A stretch of DNA of 64,000 nt. Origin: Shewanella piezotolerans WP3. Its GTDB lineage: Bacteria > Pseudomonadota > Gammaproteobacteria > Enterobacterales > Shewanellaceae. The stretch is from positions 1,674,001 to 1,738,000 of the forward strand of contig NC_011566.1 of NCBI RefSeq assembly GCF_000014885.1, read 5' to 3'. Both the position numbers and the translations under genes were made by a program. The first letter of the stretch is position 1, and every line of letters begins with the position of its first letter. Positions 27,214 to 35,830 of the stretch are shown here, piece by piece. The notes beneath the pieces are model-generated. The model was not told the DNA's origin, searched no databases, and saw only the letters and a list, made by a program, of their open reading frames with translations.

Positions 27214-27951
27214 ATGTTTTGGCTAAAGAAGATCGTTTCTCAACTGTTTATGCCTGTTCCTCTGTCGATCATCCTTATCGCAGTGGCCTATCTTGTTATT
27301 CGTAATCTAAAGTTGGCTAAAAGCATTTTGTTGATTGCTGCAGGCATGATCCTTGTTCTGAGCAGCAGTATGGGGAGTAATGCATTGTTAGCCCCTTTAG
27401 AGAACCAATACTCAGTCAACAATGAGCCGATGGGAAGCGGGTGTTTAGTCATGGTATTAGGCAGTGGTCATGATGAAGTTGAAAACCAACCTGCTGTGCA
27501 ACAGTTATCGAATACGGGGTTAGCGAGATTGAGTGAAGGAATAAGACAACTGTCATTAGGCCAAGACTGTCAGTTAGTCGTTAGTGGATGGAGCGGCGGA
27601 TTAAATACTCGCGCTCATGCGGATGTTATGTTTGATGCAGCCGTAGAGCTAGGCGTTAATCCAAACGCTATTATTAAATTCCCACTTGCAAAAGATACCA
27701 TTGAAGAAGCGCAGTTTATGCAATGGGAGGTTGCAGATGCCCCCTTTAGACTAGTGACATCAGCGAGTCATATGCCGCGTTCGATGGCAATTTTTGAAAA
27801 TTCAGGTTTAAATGCCACTGCTGCGCCGACAGATTTTGCCCAAAGAAAAACCTATTGGTGGTATTTTGATGCGCAAAGCTTATTATCGTCACAACGTGCA
27901 ATCCATGAATATTTAGGCCTACTCTGGTTTAAATTTAAGCATGAAAATTAG
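27214..27951 (+). CDS. elyC: ElyC/SanA/YdcF (DUF218) envelope protein
   Basis: About 245 aa. MFWLKKIVSQLFMPVPLSIILIAVAYLVI is the first of two N-terminal membrane segments, followed by a periplasmic DUF218 domain (VMVLGSGHD, LARLSEGIRQL, LVVSGW, KDTIEEAQFM, RLVTSASHMPRSMAIFENSGL). The layout and length match E. coli ElyC, which supports peptidoglycan and lipid-carrier homeostasis. The frame is open upstream to 27109, but that part overlaps the mak terminator and lacks ElyC similarity, so the ATG at 27214 is preferred. Confidence 0.8.
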   Translation: MFWLKKIVSQLFMPVPLSIILIAVAYLVIRNLKLAKSILLIAAGMILVLSSSMGSNALLAPLENQYSVNNEPMGSGCLVMVLGSGHDEVENQPAVQQLSNTGLARLSEGIRQLSLGQDCQLVVSGWSGGLNTRAHADVMFDAAVELGVNPNAIIKFPLAKDTIEEAQFMQWEVADAPFRLVTSASHMPRSMAIFENSGLNATAAPTDFAQRKTYWWYFDAQSLLSSQRAIHEYLGLLWFKFKHEN

Positions 27952-28055
27952 TCAACTCTGACGTTGGTAGTAGCGAGTTGTTTCGTCACCGAAACAAGCC
28001 ATTAGCTTATACAGCTGATTAATCACCTTTAAATCAACCAATAGTAGAGCGCATT

Positions 28056-28745
28056 TTGGAACAATCGAATTTACAAACATTGCTCATCAAGTCCCCCAAC
28101 AAACGTAATGGATTGACCCTCACTTTCATCGGTATCACTGGTGTTGTTGTTGGAATTGGACTTTTCCTTGCGGGCAGCCATCTATTTACGCCAGGTATCA
28201 TCTGTTTTGCACTAGGTGCTATTGCCGTAGTACTCGGCGTTTCTAAGCTGGTAGAGCCCGAGGTTACAATGAGTATTGCTCCTCAGGGAATACGCTATTT
28301 TCATCGCCGCGGTGAGGTTCAGGTCGACTGGGAAAATATTCAGCGCCTTGATCAACCTCGAGTCACTCAAGGACTTGAAACCATCACTTTGCCCTATATT
28401 GGTATTAAGTTAAAAACTGTGGGACCAGTATTAGATTGTATTTCACTGCGATTAGCTTCTGGCTTGCTGACTGAGCAAAGGCCGCTGCTGATGACGGTAT
28501 CAGCTCAAGATGAGGACCTATCCACGTTAGAAAATCAAATGAGTGCTGAGTTTACCCCATTTATCGAAGATGACAGCCGTTATAAGGGCGTACTTGCGAT
28601 GTTTGGTCATCGATGTCGAATACTGGGTAGCCACTTAGGCTATCACTTGTATATTGCCACGGATGCGTTAGATAGGCCTGCTGAAGAGTTTGTTTCATTA
28701 CTGAGGCGTTATCAGCGCCAAGCAATAATGGAGAGCGATGAGTAA
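28056..28745 (+). CDS. Two-segment membrane protein, DUF2982-like
   Basis: 229 aa starting with TTG. Two hydrophobic segments (LTFIGITGVVVGIGLFLAG and TPGIICFALGAIAVVLGVSKL) lie at the N-terminus, followed by a soluble PH-like region (IAPQGIRYFHRRGEVQVDWENIQRLDQP). It resembles the uncharacterised DUF2982 proteins of Shewanella and relatives; this name is from memory and moderately secure. No function can be assigned. Its stop codon touches the MITE-like repeat that starts at 28745. Confidence 0.65.
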   Translation: MEQSNLQTLLIKSPNKRNGLTLTFIGITGVVVGIGLFLAGSHLFTPGIICFALGAIAVVLGVSKLVEPEVTMSIAPQGIRYFHRRGEVQVDWENIQRLDQPRVTQGLETITLPYIGIKLKTVGPVLDCISLRLASGLLTEQRPLLMTVSAQDEDLSTLENQMSAEFTPFIEDDSRYKGVLAMFGHRCRILGSHLGYHLYIATDALDRPAEEFVSLLRRYQRQAIMESDE

Positions 28746-28805
28746 TACCAATCAGTATAAAGATTTGATCGCGGAGTAGATCAACTTCTTATACTGAATT
28801 GGTAT
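28745..28805. repeat. MITE-like element D, ends only (61 bp)
   Basis: ATACCAATCAGTATAAAGAT at the left is mirrored by a right end reading inverted ATACCAATTCAGTATAAGAA. The left carries TTTGATCGC and the right, inverted, GTTGATCTACTC, the same inner sequences seen at the ends of the longer elements. It therefore looks like a deletion derivative with almost no interior. The transcript would fold into a long hairpin and could end the upstream gene. Confidence 0.75.
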
Positions 28806-28880
28806 AAGATTTGAAGAGCTAAGTTTATCAAGTGATAAACCTAGCCTCGGTCATTACTCGTCTACATAAAGCGTTAGCCA

Positions 28881-29321
28881 TTAGCCATTAGCCGTTAGCT
28901 GTGCATCTTCAATTTGCTCAGTGTTAGTGGATTCGAGTTTTTCCTTCGAAGATGCCGGTAGAAAGGCGATGTCGTCACGGACACGCATTCCAATAAATTG
29001 ACCGCCTTCAAAAATTTCCATTGATTGACAGGTGACTTCGCCGTCAACAATACCTGTACTGGTGATATTGAGTTTATTGCAATGCAATTTTCCGCGGAAA
29101 GTGCCTGAGACTCTGAGTTCTTGGCAATTCAACACGCCGTCAATAAGGCCATCCTGCTCAATAGTAATGTTGTTTGTTGATTGGATGTCGCCATAAAGCT
29201 CACCGGAGACTAATGCCTCAGCAGTGAATTCGCTCTCACCTGTTAGCTTGGTTCCTTGGGCAATAAAAGTGAGCCCACCGCTTTTCTTTCTTTTAAACAT
29301 AAATGCGTCGCTATTAGTCAA
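28881..29321 (-). CDS. Bactofilin (polymer-forming cytoskeletal protein)
   Basis: 146 aa. The core is a right-handed beta-helix of short repeats (FTAEALVSGELYGDIQ, NNITIEQDGLIDGVLNC, ELRVSGTFRGKLHC, LNITSTGIVDGEVTC), flanked by short disordered ends. This is the bactofilin (DUF583) pattern. Such proteins polymerise at the inner face of the membrane and act in cell shape, stalks or polar localisation. Just after its stop codon is a short TTAGCCA tandem repeat (about 28873-28896). Its neighbours give no clue to its specific role. Confidence 0.85.
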   Translation of the reverse strand: MTNSDAFMFKRKKSGGLTFIAQGTKLTGESEFTAEALVSGELYGDIQSTNNITIEQDGLIDGVLNCQELRVSGTFRGKLHCNKLNITSTGIVDGEVTCQSMEIFEGGQFIGMRVRDDIAFLPASSKEKLESTNTEQIEDAQLTANG

Positions 29322-29486
29322 GGTAGCTTGATGTTACCTTGAAAAAAAGCAATTAAAAACCACTTATATTTGGCGCTTGATGTCATTATTTTGGCAATGA
29401 ATCGATTGAGAAAAGTCAGGCTTTAGGCTTAAATAAAGTAGCTTATTGATAGTAAAAAATTTTAATACGAAAAATACGATGGTTAA

Positions 29487-29963
29487 TCATTGCTTTATCA
29501 GTATTGCGTCGGACGGGCAGGGAGCAACACAAGCGCCACAACCTGTACATGCATCAGTATCAATGGATGGCTGAGGCGCTTTGCCAACCGCCATGGTAAA
29601 GCTAATGGCTCTTTCATCGCAGGCATCCTTGCAGCTTTGGCACCATATACCTTGATACGCCATACAAGTATTTTGAATTGAGGCAGCAATAGCCCAAGGA
29701 GCCTCATCGGTTTGGATAAATAAAGGCTCGGGGCATGCCTCTACACACTTTTTACAAAAGGTGCATTCATCAATACTAAAGTTGACCTCAGGAAACCCTC
29801 CATCGCCTTTAATAATAATGTTAGTTTCACATGCCGAAATGCACTTATCACAACGAGTGCACTCATCGGTAAACGCGATATCCCCCTTTACCCAAGGCAG
29901 ATGAACAGCATCACTTTTTTTACGGCTAAATAGACGACGTCGACTTTGATTGATGCTGCTCAT
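29487..29963 (-). CDS. napF: Ferredoxin-type protein NapF
   Basis: 158 aa. Cysteine clusters CTRCDKCISACE, CTFCKKCVEACP and CTGCGACVAPCP would bind [4Fe-4S] centres; a fourth group, CQSCKDACDERAI, is also present. The start SSINQSRRRLFSRKK is basic, as in NapF. NapF is a cytoplasmic helper in maturation or electron supply of the periplasmic nitrate reductase NapA. No other nap gene is visible here. It lies downstream of galE by 57 bp on the same strand. Confidence 0.85.
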   Translation of the reverse strand: MSSINQSRRRLFSRKKSDAVHLPWVKGDIAFTDECTRCDKCISACETNIIIKGDGGFPEVNFSIDECTFCKKCVEACPEPLFIQTDEAPWAIAASIQNTCMAYQGIWCQSCKDACDERAISFTMAVGKAPQPSIDTDACTGCGACVAPCPSDAILIKQ

Positions 29964-30020
29964 GACTTTTACTCTTGGTTAAAACGATATTGAACTAATG
30001 CTAAAAATGACTTTCGACTT

Positions 30021-31034
30021 CTAGCTGCTGTAGCCATTTGGGTTACTGGACTGCCAATGCCAGCTACTTTGCGCCATATCATCGATAGTGTGGGTCGCTT
30101 GCCAGTTAAGCTCAGTTTGTGCCTTATCTGGGTTTGCATAGCACGCAGCAATATCACCGGCTCGTCTTGCAACGAGTTGATACTTAATCTCTGTACCGCT
30201 GGCTTTCTCAAATGCTGCTACCATTTCTAGCACGCTGTAACCTTGGCCAGTACCTAAGTTATAAGTCACCAACCCTGGTTTAGTGCGCAGTTTGTCCAGT
30301 GCTCGTAGGTGCCCAACTGCTAGGTCAACGACGTGGATGTAATCACGCACACCAGTGCCGTCAACGGTATCGTAATCATTGCCAAATACACTTAACTGTT
30401 CACGTTTGCCCACAGCGACTTGGGTAATGAAGGGCATTAAGTTGTTAGGAATATCGTTAGGATCTTCACCAATCAAACCGCTATCGTGCGCGCCTACAGG
30501 GTTGAAGTACCTTAAACGGGCAATGTTCCAGCTAGGATCTGAATGATGCAGATCAGCTAAAACATGCTCTACCATCAATTTTGACTGGCCGTAGGGGTTG
30601 GTTGCACCCGTTGGGAAATCTTCAGTAATCGGTAGAGATGCCGGATCACCGTAAACGGTTGCCGAAGAGCTAAAAACGATGTTCTTCACATTGAACTCAG
30701 CCATTACCTGGCACAGCACTATGGTGCCTGTGACATTATTTTCATAATAGCGTAGCGGTTGCTCAACAGATTCACCAACTGCTTTAAGCCCAGCGAAATG
30801 GATAACTGACTCAATATCGTGATCTGTGAATAGCTTTTGTAAAAAAGGTTTATTGAGAATATCACCTTGATAGAAAGTGACTGATTTTCCTGTGATCTGC
30901 TCAACGCGCTCAAGTGCTGTCACGCTTGAGTTACTGAGATTGTCGAGAATAACCACATCGCTGCCGTTATTGAGCAGTTCAACTACAGTATGAGTGCCGA
31001 TATAACCTGCACCGCCAGTTACCAAAATTGTCAT
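30021..31034 (-). CDS. galE: UDP-glucose 4-epimerase
   Basis: 337 aa. ILVTGGAGYIGTHTVVELL is the NAD-binding loop. FSSSATVYGDP and NPYGQSKLMVE supply the Ser and Tyr-x-x-x-Lys catalytic residues; RYFNPVGAHDSGLIGEDP and LMPFITQVAVGKR are typical of GalE. It interconverts UDP-glucose and UDP-galactose for surface polysaccharides. It lies 46 bp downstream of galU, so the pair supplies UDP-sugars and is probably co-transcribed. Confidence 0.95.
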   Translation of the reverse strand: MTILVTGGAGYIGTHTVVELLNNGSDVVILDNLSNSSVTALERVEQITGKSVTFYQGDILNKPFLQKLFTDHDIESVIHFAGLKAVGESVEQPLRYYENNVTGTIVLCQVMAEFNVKNIVFSSSATVYGDPASLPITEDFPTGATNPYGQSKLMVEHVLADLHHSDPSWNIARLRYFNPVGAHDSGLIGEDPNDIPNNLMPFITQVAVGKREQLSVFGNDYDTVDGTGVRDYIHVVDLAVGHLRALDKLRTKPGLVTYNLGTGQGYSVLEMVAAFEKASGTEIKYQLVARRAGDIAACYANPDKAQTELNWQATHTIDDMAQSSWHWQSSNPNGYSS

Positions 31035-31080
31035 CGTTAAATCCTTACTTGCAATATAATCGTCATTATCTATTTAAGTG

Positions 31081-31986
31081 CTAAAGGCTTTTAGCGATAG
31101 ACTTAATATATTCAGCAAACTCTGGGCCTATATCCTTGTGGCGCAAAGCGTGCTCTACGTTGGCTTGCATATAGCCGAGTTTATTACCGCAATCATGACT
31201 CTTACCTTGCATGTAATAAGCGTTAACGGTTTGATTTTCCATCAGCATCGCTATCGCGTCGGTTAACTGGATCTCATCGCCTGCGCCGGCTGGTGTTTTA
31301 GCTAGGTAAGACCAAATATCTGCTGGCAGCACGTATCGGCCAACCACACCAAGGTTTGATGGTGCTTCCTCAACCGCTGGCTTTTCAACTAGCTGACTTA
31401 GTGGTAATGACTCCCCTGGCTGTAACTCTTCGCCATTGATGTCTGCAATACCGTATTGATCAACCTGATCATGAGGCACGCCTTCTACCATGATTTGGCC
31501 TACTTCGGTTTCATCAAATAGCTTTACCATCTGTGCCAAATTATCTTTCGCTAAGTTACTGCTAGAATCATCGACAATCACATCTGGTAACAGCACTGCA
31601 AATGGCGCATCACCCACAATAGTCTTGGCACATAAAATTGCATGACCTAAGCCTTTTGCCTGGGCTTGACGCACACTAATGATGGTAACGTCTGCAGGGC
31701 AAATGCTTTGTACTTCTGCAAGAAGTTGACGTTTTACCCGGCGCTCTAGATGGGCTTCTAACTCAAAGCTGGTGTCGAAGTGGTTCTCGACTGAGTTTTT
31801 ACTGGCGTGAGTGACTAAAACGATCTCTTTAATACCCGCAGCAATTGCTTCTTTGACAACATATTGGATAAGGGGTTTATCCATCACTGGCAGCATCTCT
31901 TTAGGCATTGCTTTTGTCGCTGGTAGCATCCGTGTACCAAGGCCTGCAACTGGGATTACTGCTTTTTTAATCTTATGTTGTTTCAT
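31081..31986 (-). CDS. galU: UTP-glucose-1-phosphate uridylyltransferase
   Basis: 301 aa. KAVIPVAGLGTRMLPATKAMPKEMLPVMDKPLIQYVV is the nucleotide-binding and metal motif of GalU. AVLLPDVIVD, GVVGRYVLPADIW and the C-terminal GNKLGYMQANVEHALRH complete the family pattern. It makes UDP-glucose from UTP and glucose-1-phosphate. It is the first gene of a galU-galE unit. Confidence 0.95.
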   Translation of the reverse strand: MKQHKIKKAVIPVAGLGTRMLPATKAMPKEMLPVMDKPLIQYVVKEAIAAGIKEIVLVTHASKNSVENHFDTSFELEAHLERRVKRQLLAEVQSICPADVTIISVRQAQAKGLGHAILCAKTIVGDAPFAVLLPDVIVDDSSSNLAKDNLAQMVKLFDETEVGQIMVEGVPHDQVDQYGIADINGEELQPGESLPLSQLVEKPAVEEAPSNLGVVGRYVLPADIWSYLAKTPAGAGDEIQLTDAIAMLMENQTVNAYYMQGKSHDCGNKLGYMQANVEHALRHKDIGPEFAEYIKSIAKSL

Positions 31987-32254
31987 CGTATTCCTACTGT
32001 CCCTATCAATGGATTAGCGCTCTAGCACTATTCTATACTGAATTTTTATCACGTGTGCTTTGAATTTGATAAAGTGGCTTGATAATTACTAATTTTGTCG
32101 CTTATCCGCTCGGTTTTTATTCGAAATTGTAGTAATCAAGCCTGTCGGTTTGCTTCTGTCTGAGTGAAAGCGTACGTCGTTGCTTAGCTAAAAAGATGAG
32201 TGTCATAGCTTTTCTAGGCTAACTCGGGCTAAATTCACCAATGTTATTAGCATC

Positions 32255-32272
32255 TGTAAATTATGGCTTACA
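32255..32272 (+). promoter_or_regulatory. Candidate TyrR box upstream of phhA
   Basis: TGTAAATTATGGCTTACA fits the TyrR consensus TGTAAA-N6-TTTACA with one mismatch. It lies about 170 bp upstream of phhA, and tyrR is encoded nearby. Confidence 0.7.
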
Positions 32273-32319
32273 ACAAATCTACTGTTAATAAAAGCTTTTT
32301 TAGCACTAGCTTGTGCGGA

Positions 32320-32337
32320 TGTAAACTTATGGTTACG
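32320..32337 (+). promoter_or_regulatory. Second, weaker TyrR box upstream of phhA
   Basis: TGTAAACTTATGGTTACG keeps the left half-site exactly and four of six bases of the right half. It is centred 65 bp from the stronger box, a spacing that allows joint binding. Confidence 0.55.
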
Positions 32338-32441
32338 CAAGGCTGTGCTGAAGCATCAAAGTTTAAACTGTGATCTGGTTAACAAAATATCAACTTTGGT
32401 TAACTATGTAGGCAGGAATCGTTACCAGTGTTTTTACTAAT

Positions 32442-33233
32442 ATGAGCAAAGCGACTAACTATACGGCTCGTTTGCCTGATGCGAACGGCTTTATACAATA
32501 CCCACAAAATGAACATGATATTTGGCAGGAGCTCTATTCGAGGCAGCTTGTCAACTTGCCTGGCCGAGCGTGCCAAGCTTATATAGATGGATTAGACCGT
32601 TTAGCGCTACCAAACGACAGGATCCCGCAGCTAAATGAGATTGATGCAGTGCTTCAACAGACGACCGGCTGGAAAACAGCGGCTGTACCCGCGCTGATTT
32701 CATTCGGAAAGTTTTTTGAATTATTAGCAAATAAGTCATTCCCAGTCGCGACATTTATCCGTAGCCGTGAAGAGCTCGATTACTTGCAAGAGCCAGATAT
32801 ATTTCACGAAGTTTTTGGCCATTGCCCATTGCTGACTAATCCCTCTTTTGCGCACTTTTCTCATCTGTATGGCAAGTTGGGACTCGCAGCCAGTAAGCAG
32901 GAGCGGGTTTTCTTAGCGCGATTGTATTGGTTTACCGTTGAGTTTGGCGTTATTAGTGGTAACAATAATGATTTGAGTATCTATGGTGGTGGTATTTTAA
33001 GCTCGCCAGGAGAAACTGAATTTGTGATGGGAGATGAGCCTGAAATCAGACCTTTTGACTTGGTGGATGTGATGCGTACACCTTATCGTATCGATATTAT
33101 GCAGCCCATCTACTATGCAATCAGTGATATCTGCGAACTCGATAAAATAGCTGAGATGGATATTATGGGCGCGGTTAACAAAGCTAAACAACTTGGTTTA
33201 TTCGAGGCGACTTATCCAGCCAAAGTGGGTTAA
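32442..33233 (+). CDS. phhA: Phenylalanine 4-monooxygenase
   Basis: 263 aa. FHEVFGHCPLLTNP provides the iron ligands His122 and His127, and YWFTVEFG provides Glu167; this is the two-His/one-Glu site of aromatic amino acid hydroxylases. The length matches the short bacterial enzymes without an N-terminal regulatory domain. It converts phenylalanine to tyrosine with O2 and tetrahydropterin. phhB (cofactor recycling) and tyrR follow on the same strand, and candidate TyrR boxes lie upstream. Confidence 0.94.
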   Translation: MSKATNYTARLPDANGFIQYPQNEHDIWQELYSRQLVNLPGRACQAYIDGLDRLALPNDRIPQLNEIDAVLQQTTGWKTAAVPALISFGKFFELLANKSFPVATFIRSREELDYLQEPDIFHEVFGHCPLLTNPSFAHFSHLYGKLGLAASKQERVFLARLYWFTVEFGVISGNNNDLSIYGGGILSSPGETEFVMGDEPEIRPFDLVDVMRTPYRIDIMQPIYYAISDICELDKIAEMDIMGAVNKAKQLGLFEATYPAKVG

Positions 33234-33264
33234 TAACAATGAGTAAAACCGCAGGGTGGATCTG

Positions 33265-33283
33265 ATACCAATTAAGATTAAAG
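33265..33283 (+). repeat. Fragment of the MITE-like end sequence
   Basis: ATACCAATTAAGATTAAAG resembles the terminal sequence of the repeats at 28745 and 41222. No matching second end is seen, so it is a solo end or relic between phhA and phhB. Weak by itself. Confidence 0.35.
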
Positions 33284-33330
33284 CCGACTGCTAGGTTGAA
33301 GATAAAAATAACAGAATGAAAGGAAATAGA

Positions 33331-33669
33331 ATGACTGAATTAGCACAAATGAAATGTGAAGCCTGCCAAGCTGACGCGCCTAAAGTAAGTGATGCCGAGC
33401 TGGGCGAACTTGTACGTATGATCCCAGACTGGACGGTAGAAGTGCGTGACGGCATTATGCAGCTTGAGCGCGTGTATAAATTTAAAAATTTTAAATTGGC
33501 CATGGCATTTACTAATAAGCTGGCCGATCTGGCTGAAGCTGATTTTCATCACCCTGGCATTTTAACTGAATGGGGTAAAGTCACAGTGACTTGGTGGTCT
33601 CATTCAATAAAGGGGTTGCATAAGAATGATTTCATCATGGCCGCTAAAACAGATACCTTGCTAGACTAA
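33331..33669 (+). CDS. phhB: 4a-hydroxytetrahydrobiopterin dehydratase
   Basis: 112 aa. The family pattern is present: IPDWTV, LERVYKFKNFKLAMAFTNKLADLAEADFHHPGI and VTVTWWSHSIKGLHKNDFIMAAKTD. It dehydrates the pterin carbinolamine made by PhhA and so regenerates the cofactor. The ATG at 33331 has AAGGA about 7 nt upstream, so it is preferred over the ATG at 33316. The N-terminal CEACQADAP pair of cysteines is common in this subfamily. It lies about 100 bp after phhA. Confidence 0.93.
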   Translation: MTELAQMKCEACQADAPKVSDAELGELVRMIPDWTVEVRDGIMQLERVYKFKNFKLAMAFTNKLADLAEADFHHPGILTEWGKVTVTWWSHSIKGLHKNDFIMAAKTDTLLD

Positions 33670-33675
33670 TTGAAT

Positions 33676-33711
33676 TGCGTGCTGGGTAACTTGCACGCAT
33701 TTATTTTCTTT
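33676..33711 (+). terminator. Terminator-like hairpin after phhB
   Basis: TGCGTGC (33676-33682) pairs with GCACGCA (33693-33699) across a 10-nt loop, followed by a T-rich stretch. It begins 6 bp after the phhB stop codon and suggests that tyrR has its own promoter. Confidence 0.5.
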
Positions 33712-34033
33712 ATGTTACAAATCTGCTGTAAACAAGTCTTGCCACAACTGCCATAACCTTCTAACGTATAGGCGAATTAAGCTTATCGACTTCTCGGTCT
33801 ATTGAATTAATTTGATTTTTGAATACAAATTCAGACGTTAACTCATAGATTTATAGCTATTTGCTTAATTTCAGTTTTATTAACTATTTGATGATTTAAG
33901 GTCACTTTCGGACTATGCCGCGGTAGATATTTGCTATCCATCACGCTTCAGGTTTGAAAACAAAGCCATCGAATAATTAATGCAATTGGTTTTATCCCAA
34001 TAACGACTATCTACAAAAGGGAACTGCAATAGT
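33712..34033. other. Intergenic region upstream of tyrR
   Basis: 322 bp with no convincing ORF and no box matching the TyrR consensus in the right orientation. It is AT-rich and probably holds the tyrR promoter; I could not assign hexamers. Confidence 0.4.
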
Positions 34034-35578
34034 ATGCGCTTGGAAGTCAGCTGTTTAGACCGAGTCGGTCTAGCTAAAGATATATTATTGATAATGGAAG
34101 ATTATGGGATCAACTTGTTCGCTATCGATGCGAGCAACCAAGGTTTTCTGTATCTACAATTTGCTGAAGTCAGTTTCGATACGCTCAGTGAATTACTGCC
34201 ACTTATTCGCAAAGTAGAGGGGGTTCATGATGTACGCACTGTGTCATTTATGCCTTCTGAGCAGGAGCATTATGCGCTCAAAACTTTGCTGAAGACTCTG
34301 CCTGATTCTGTATTTTCACTCGATATTAAAGGTCGTATTCGTATCGTTAATGAATCTGCCCTGCATATTATAGGGATGGCGGAGCATGAGATTTTAGACG
34401 AATCGATTGGCCACTGGGTGCAAGGTTTCAATTTCAGCCGCTGGCTTAGTGAGACAACAGTATTGGCTCAAGCAACACGCGTTAACATCGGCGAGAATGA
34501 GTATTTGGCTGAGATGCTACCTATTTATTTACCTGATGGTAGCCAGACCCCGATCCTCGCGGGTGCCGTGGTATCTCTGAAATCTCCAGCACGGTTAGGT
34601 AAACAATTTAATGCGCTGCAAAATCAAACGACAGGTTTTGAGAATGTATTAGCCACCAGTGACAAGATGAAAGAGGTGTTAGTACAAGCGCGTAGAATGG
34701 CTCAGCTTGACGCGCCATTATTGATCACTGGGGAAACTGGTACCGGTAAAGAGTTGATGTCTCGTGCTTGCCATGACGCCAGTATGCGCCGAGATCAACC
34801 GTTTATTGCAATTAACTGCGCAGCGATGCCTGATAGTGCCGCTGAAGAGGAGCTATTTGGTTTCGTCAGTAATGGTAGCGTGGTTAAGCGAGGCTTCTTT
34901 GAAGAGGCGAAAGGCGGTACCGTCTTTTTAGATGAAATCGCAGAGATGTCGAGATCTGCTCAAGTTAAACTATTACGCTTTTTACAAGATGGCACATTCA
35001 GACGTGTTGGCGGCGATGAAGAGGTGCGTAGTGATGTACGTATTATCTGTTCAACGCAAAAGAATCTTGCTGAACTCTGTCAAAGTGGCGAGTTTAGGGA
35101 GGATCTTTACTATCGAATTCATGTATTAAGCTTCCATGTTCCTTCTCTACGAGAACGAAAAGTGGATGTGATCCCGCTAACCGAAATGTTCTTAGAGCAT
35201 TACAGTCAGCAGTTATCGATCCCAATTCGTCGGATCTCAGGCGAGTGCCGTGAGCATTTACTTGGTTACGCATGGCCTGGAAATGTGCGCCAGCTAAAAA
35301 ATGCCATATTTAGAGCGGTATCTATGTGGGACGGCAGTGCCGAGTTAACGGTTGAGCAGCTTAAACTACCATCTTATGCTGAAGGGTTTGGCTATTTTGA
35401 CCATCAGTTCGAAGGTAGCCTTGAGCAGGCAATGAAGCAGTTTGAGGCCAGTTTATTGCGACGCTTGTATCCAGCTTACCCAAGTACACGACAATTGGCT
35501 AAAAAGTTAGGCGTGTCTCATACTGCAATCGCAAATAAACTGCGTGAATACAAAATTAGTAAGCACAAAGCCTTGTAA
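34034..35578 (+). CDS. tyrR: TyrR-type transcriptional regulator of aromatic amino acid metabolism
   Basis: 514 aa. An N-terminal ACT domain (MRLEVSCLDRVGLAKDILLIMEDYGINLFAIDAS) is followed by a PAS domain, an AAA+ domain with Walker A GETGTGKE (233-240) and Walker B GGTVFLDEIAEM, and a C-terminal Fis-type helix-turn-helix (STRQLAKKLGVSHTAIANKL). The GAFTGA loop of sigma-54 activators is replaced by EEELFGFVSNGSVVKRGFF, as in E. coli TyrR, so it should work with sigma-70. It probably controls phhAB upstream and fah-maiA downstream in response to Tyr and Phe. Confidence 0.94.
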   Translation: MRLEVSCLDRVGLAKDILLIMEDYGINLFAIDASNQGFLYLQFAEVSFDTLSELLPLIRKVEGVHDVRTVSFMPSEQEHYALKTLLKTLPDSVFSLDIKGRIRIVNESALHIIGMAEHEILDESIGHWVQGFNFSRWLSETTVLAQATRVNIGENEYLAEMLPIYLPDGSQTPILAGAVVSLKSPARLGKQFNALQNQTTGFENVLATSDKMKEVLVQARRMAQLDAPLLITGETGTGKELMSRACHDASMRRDQPFIAINCAAMPDSAAEEELFGFVSNGSVVKRGFFEEAKGGTVFLDEIAEMSRSAQVKLLRFLQDGTFRRVGGDEEVRSDVRIICSTQKNLAELCQSGEFREDLYYRIHVLSFHVPSLRERKVDVIPLTEMFLEHYSQQLSIPIRRISGECREHLLGYAWPGNVRQLKNAIFRAVSMWDGSAELTVEQLKLPSYAEGFGYFDHQFEGSLEQAMKQFEASLLRRLYPAYPSTRQLAKKLGVSHTAIANKLREYKISKHKAL

Positions 35579-35628
35579 CCACTGATTGCCAGTGTTTGCT
35601 TTAACAGCAATAGAAGCCAAAGAATCTC

Positions 35629-35659
35629 AATTACAGCCTATCTTAGATAGGCTGTAATT
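35629..35659. terminator. Perfect 14-bp hairpin after tyrR
   Basis: AATTACAGCCTATC (35629-35642) pairs fully with 35646-35659 across a TTA loop. It lies about 50 bp after the tyrR stop and overlaps a candidate TyrR box. It lacks a long U-tract, so it may be a terminator or an operator. Confidence 0.5.
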
Positions 35660-35670
35660 ATATGTTTACA
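35653..35670 (+). promoter_or_regulatory. Candidate TyrR box upstream of fah
   Basis: TGTAATTATATGTTTACA matches TGTAAA-N6-TTTACA at 11 of 12 fixed positions. It lies about 160 bp upstream of fah and shares bases with the hairpin at 35629. Confidence 0.7.
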
Positions 35671-35830
35671 ATTTGAGTGGCATAGCGATTTAGTGTGATT
35701 TAGCTCACGCTATTCCCCTGTTGTGCTAGTTAGTGTCATTCTATGAGCAGATTAAGGCGAGAGCATGATGAAAACACCTCAGAAACTGAAGCAGAATTAG
35801 TCAGCTAGCCACATTTTATTAGGAGTAAGT

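Larger units (their letters stand above)
31987..32441. other. Intergenic region with TyrR-type sites upstream of phhA
   Basis: 455 bp between the divergent galU and phhA genes, with no credible coding frame. It contains two TyrR-box-like sequences (32255 and 32320), annotated separately. Confidence 0.6.

Noticed and set aside
33712..33780. Possible TyrR box near TTACAAATCTGCTGTAAA
   Set aside because: The half-sites are in the wrong relative orientation (TTACA first, TGTAAA second) for the TyrR consensus.
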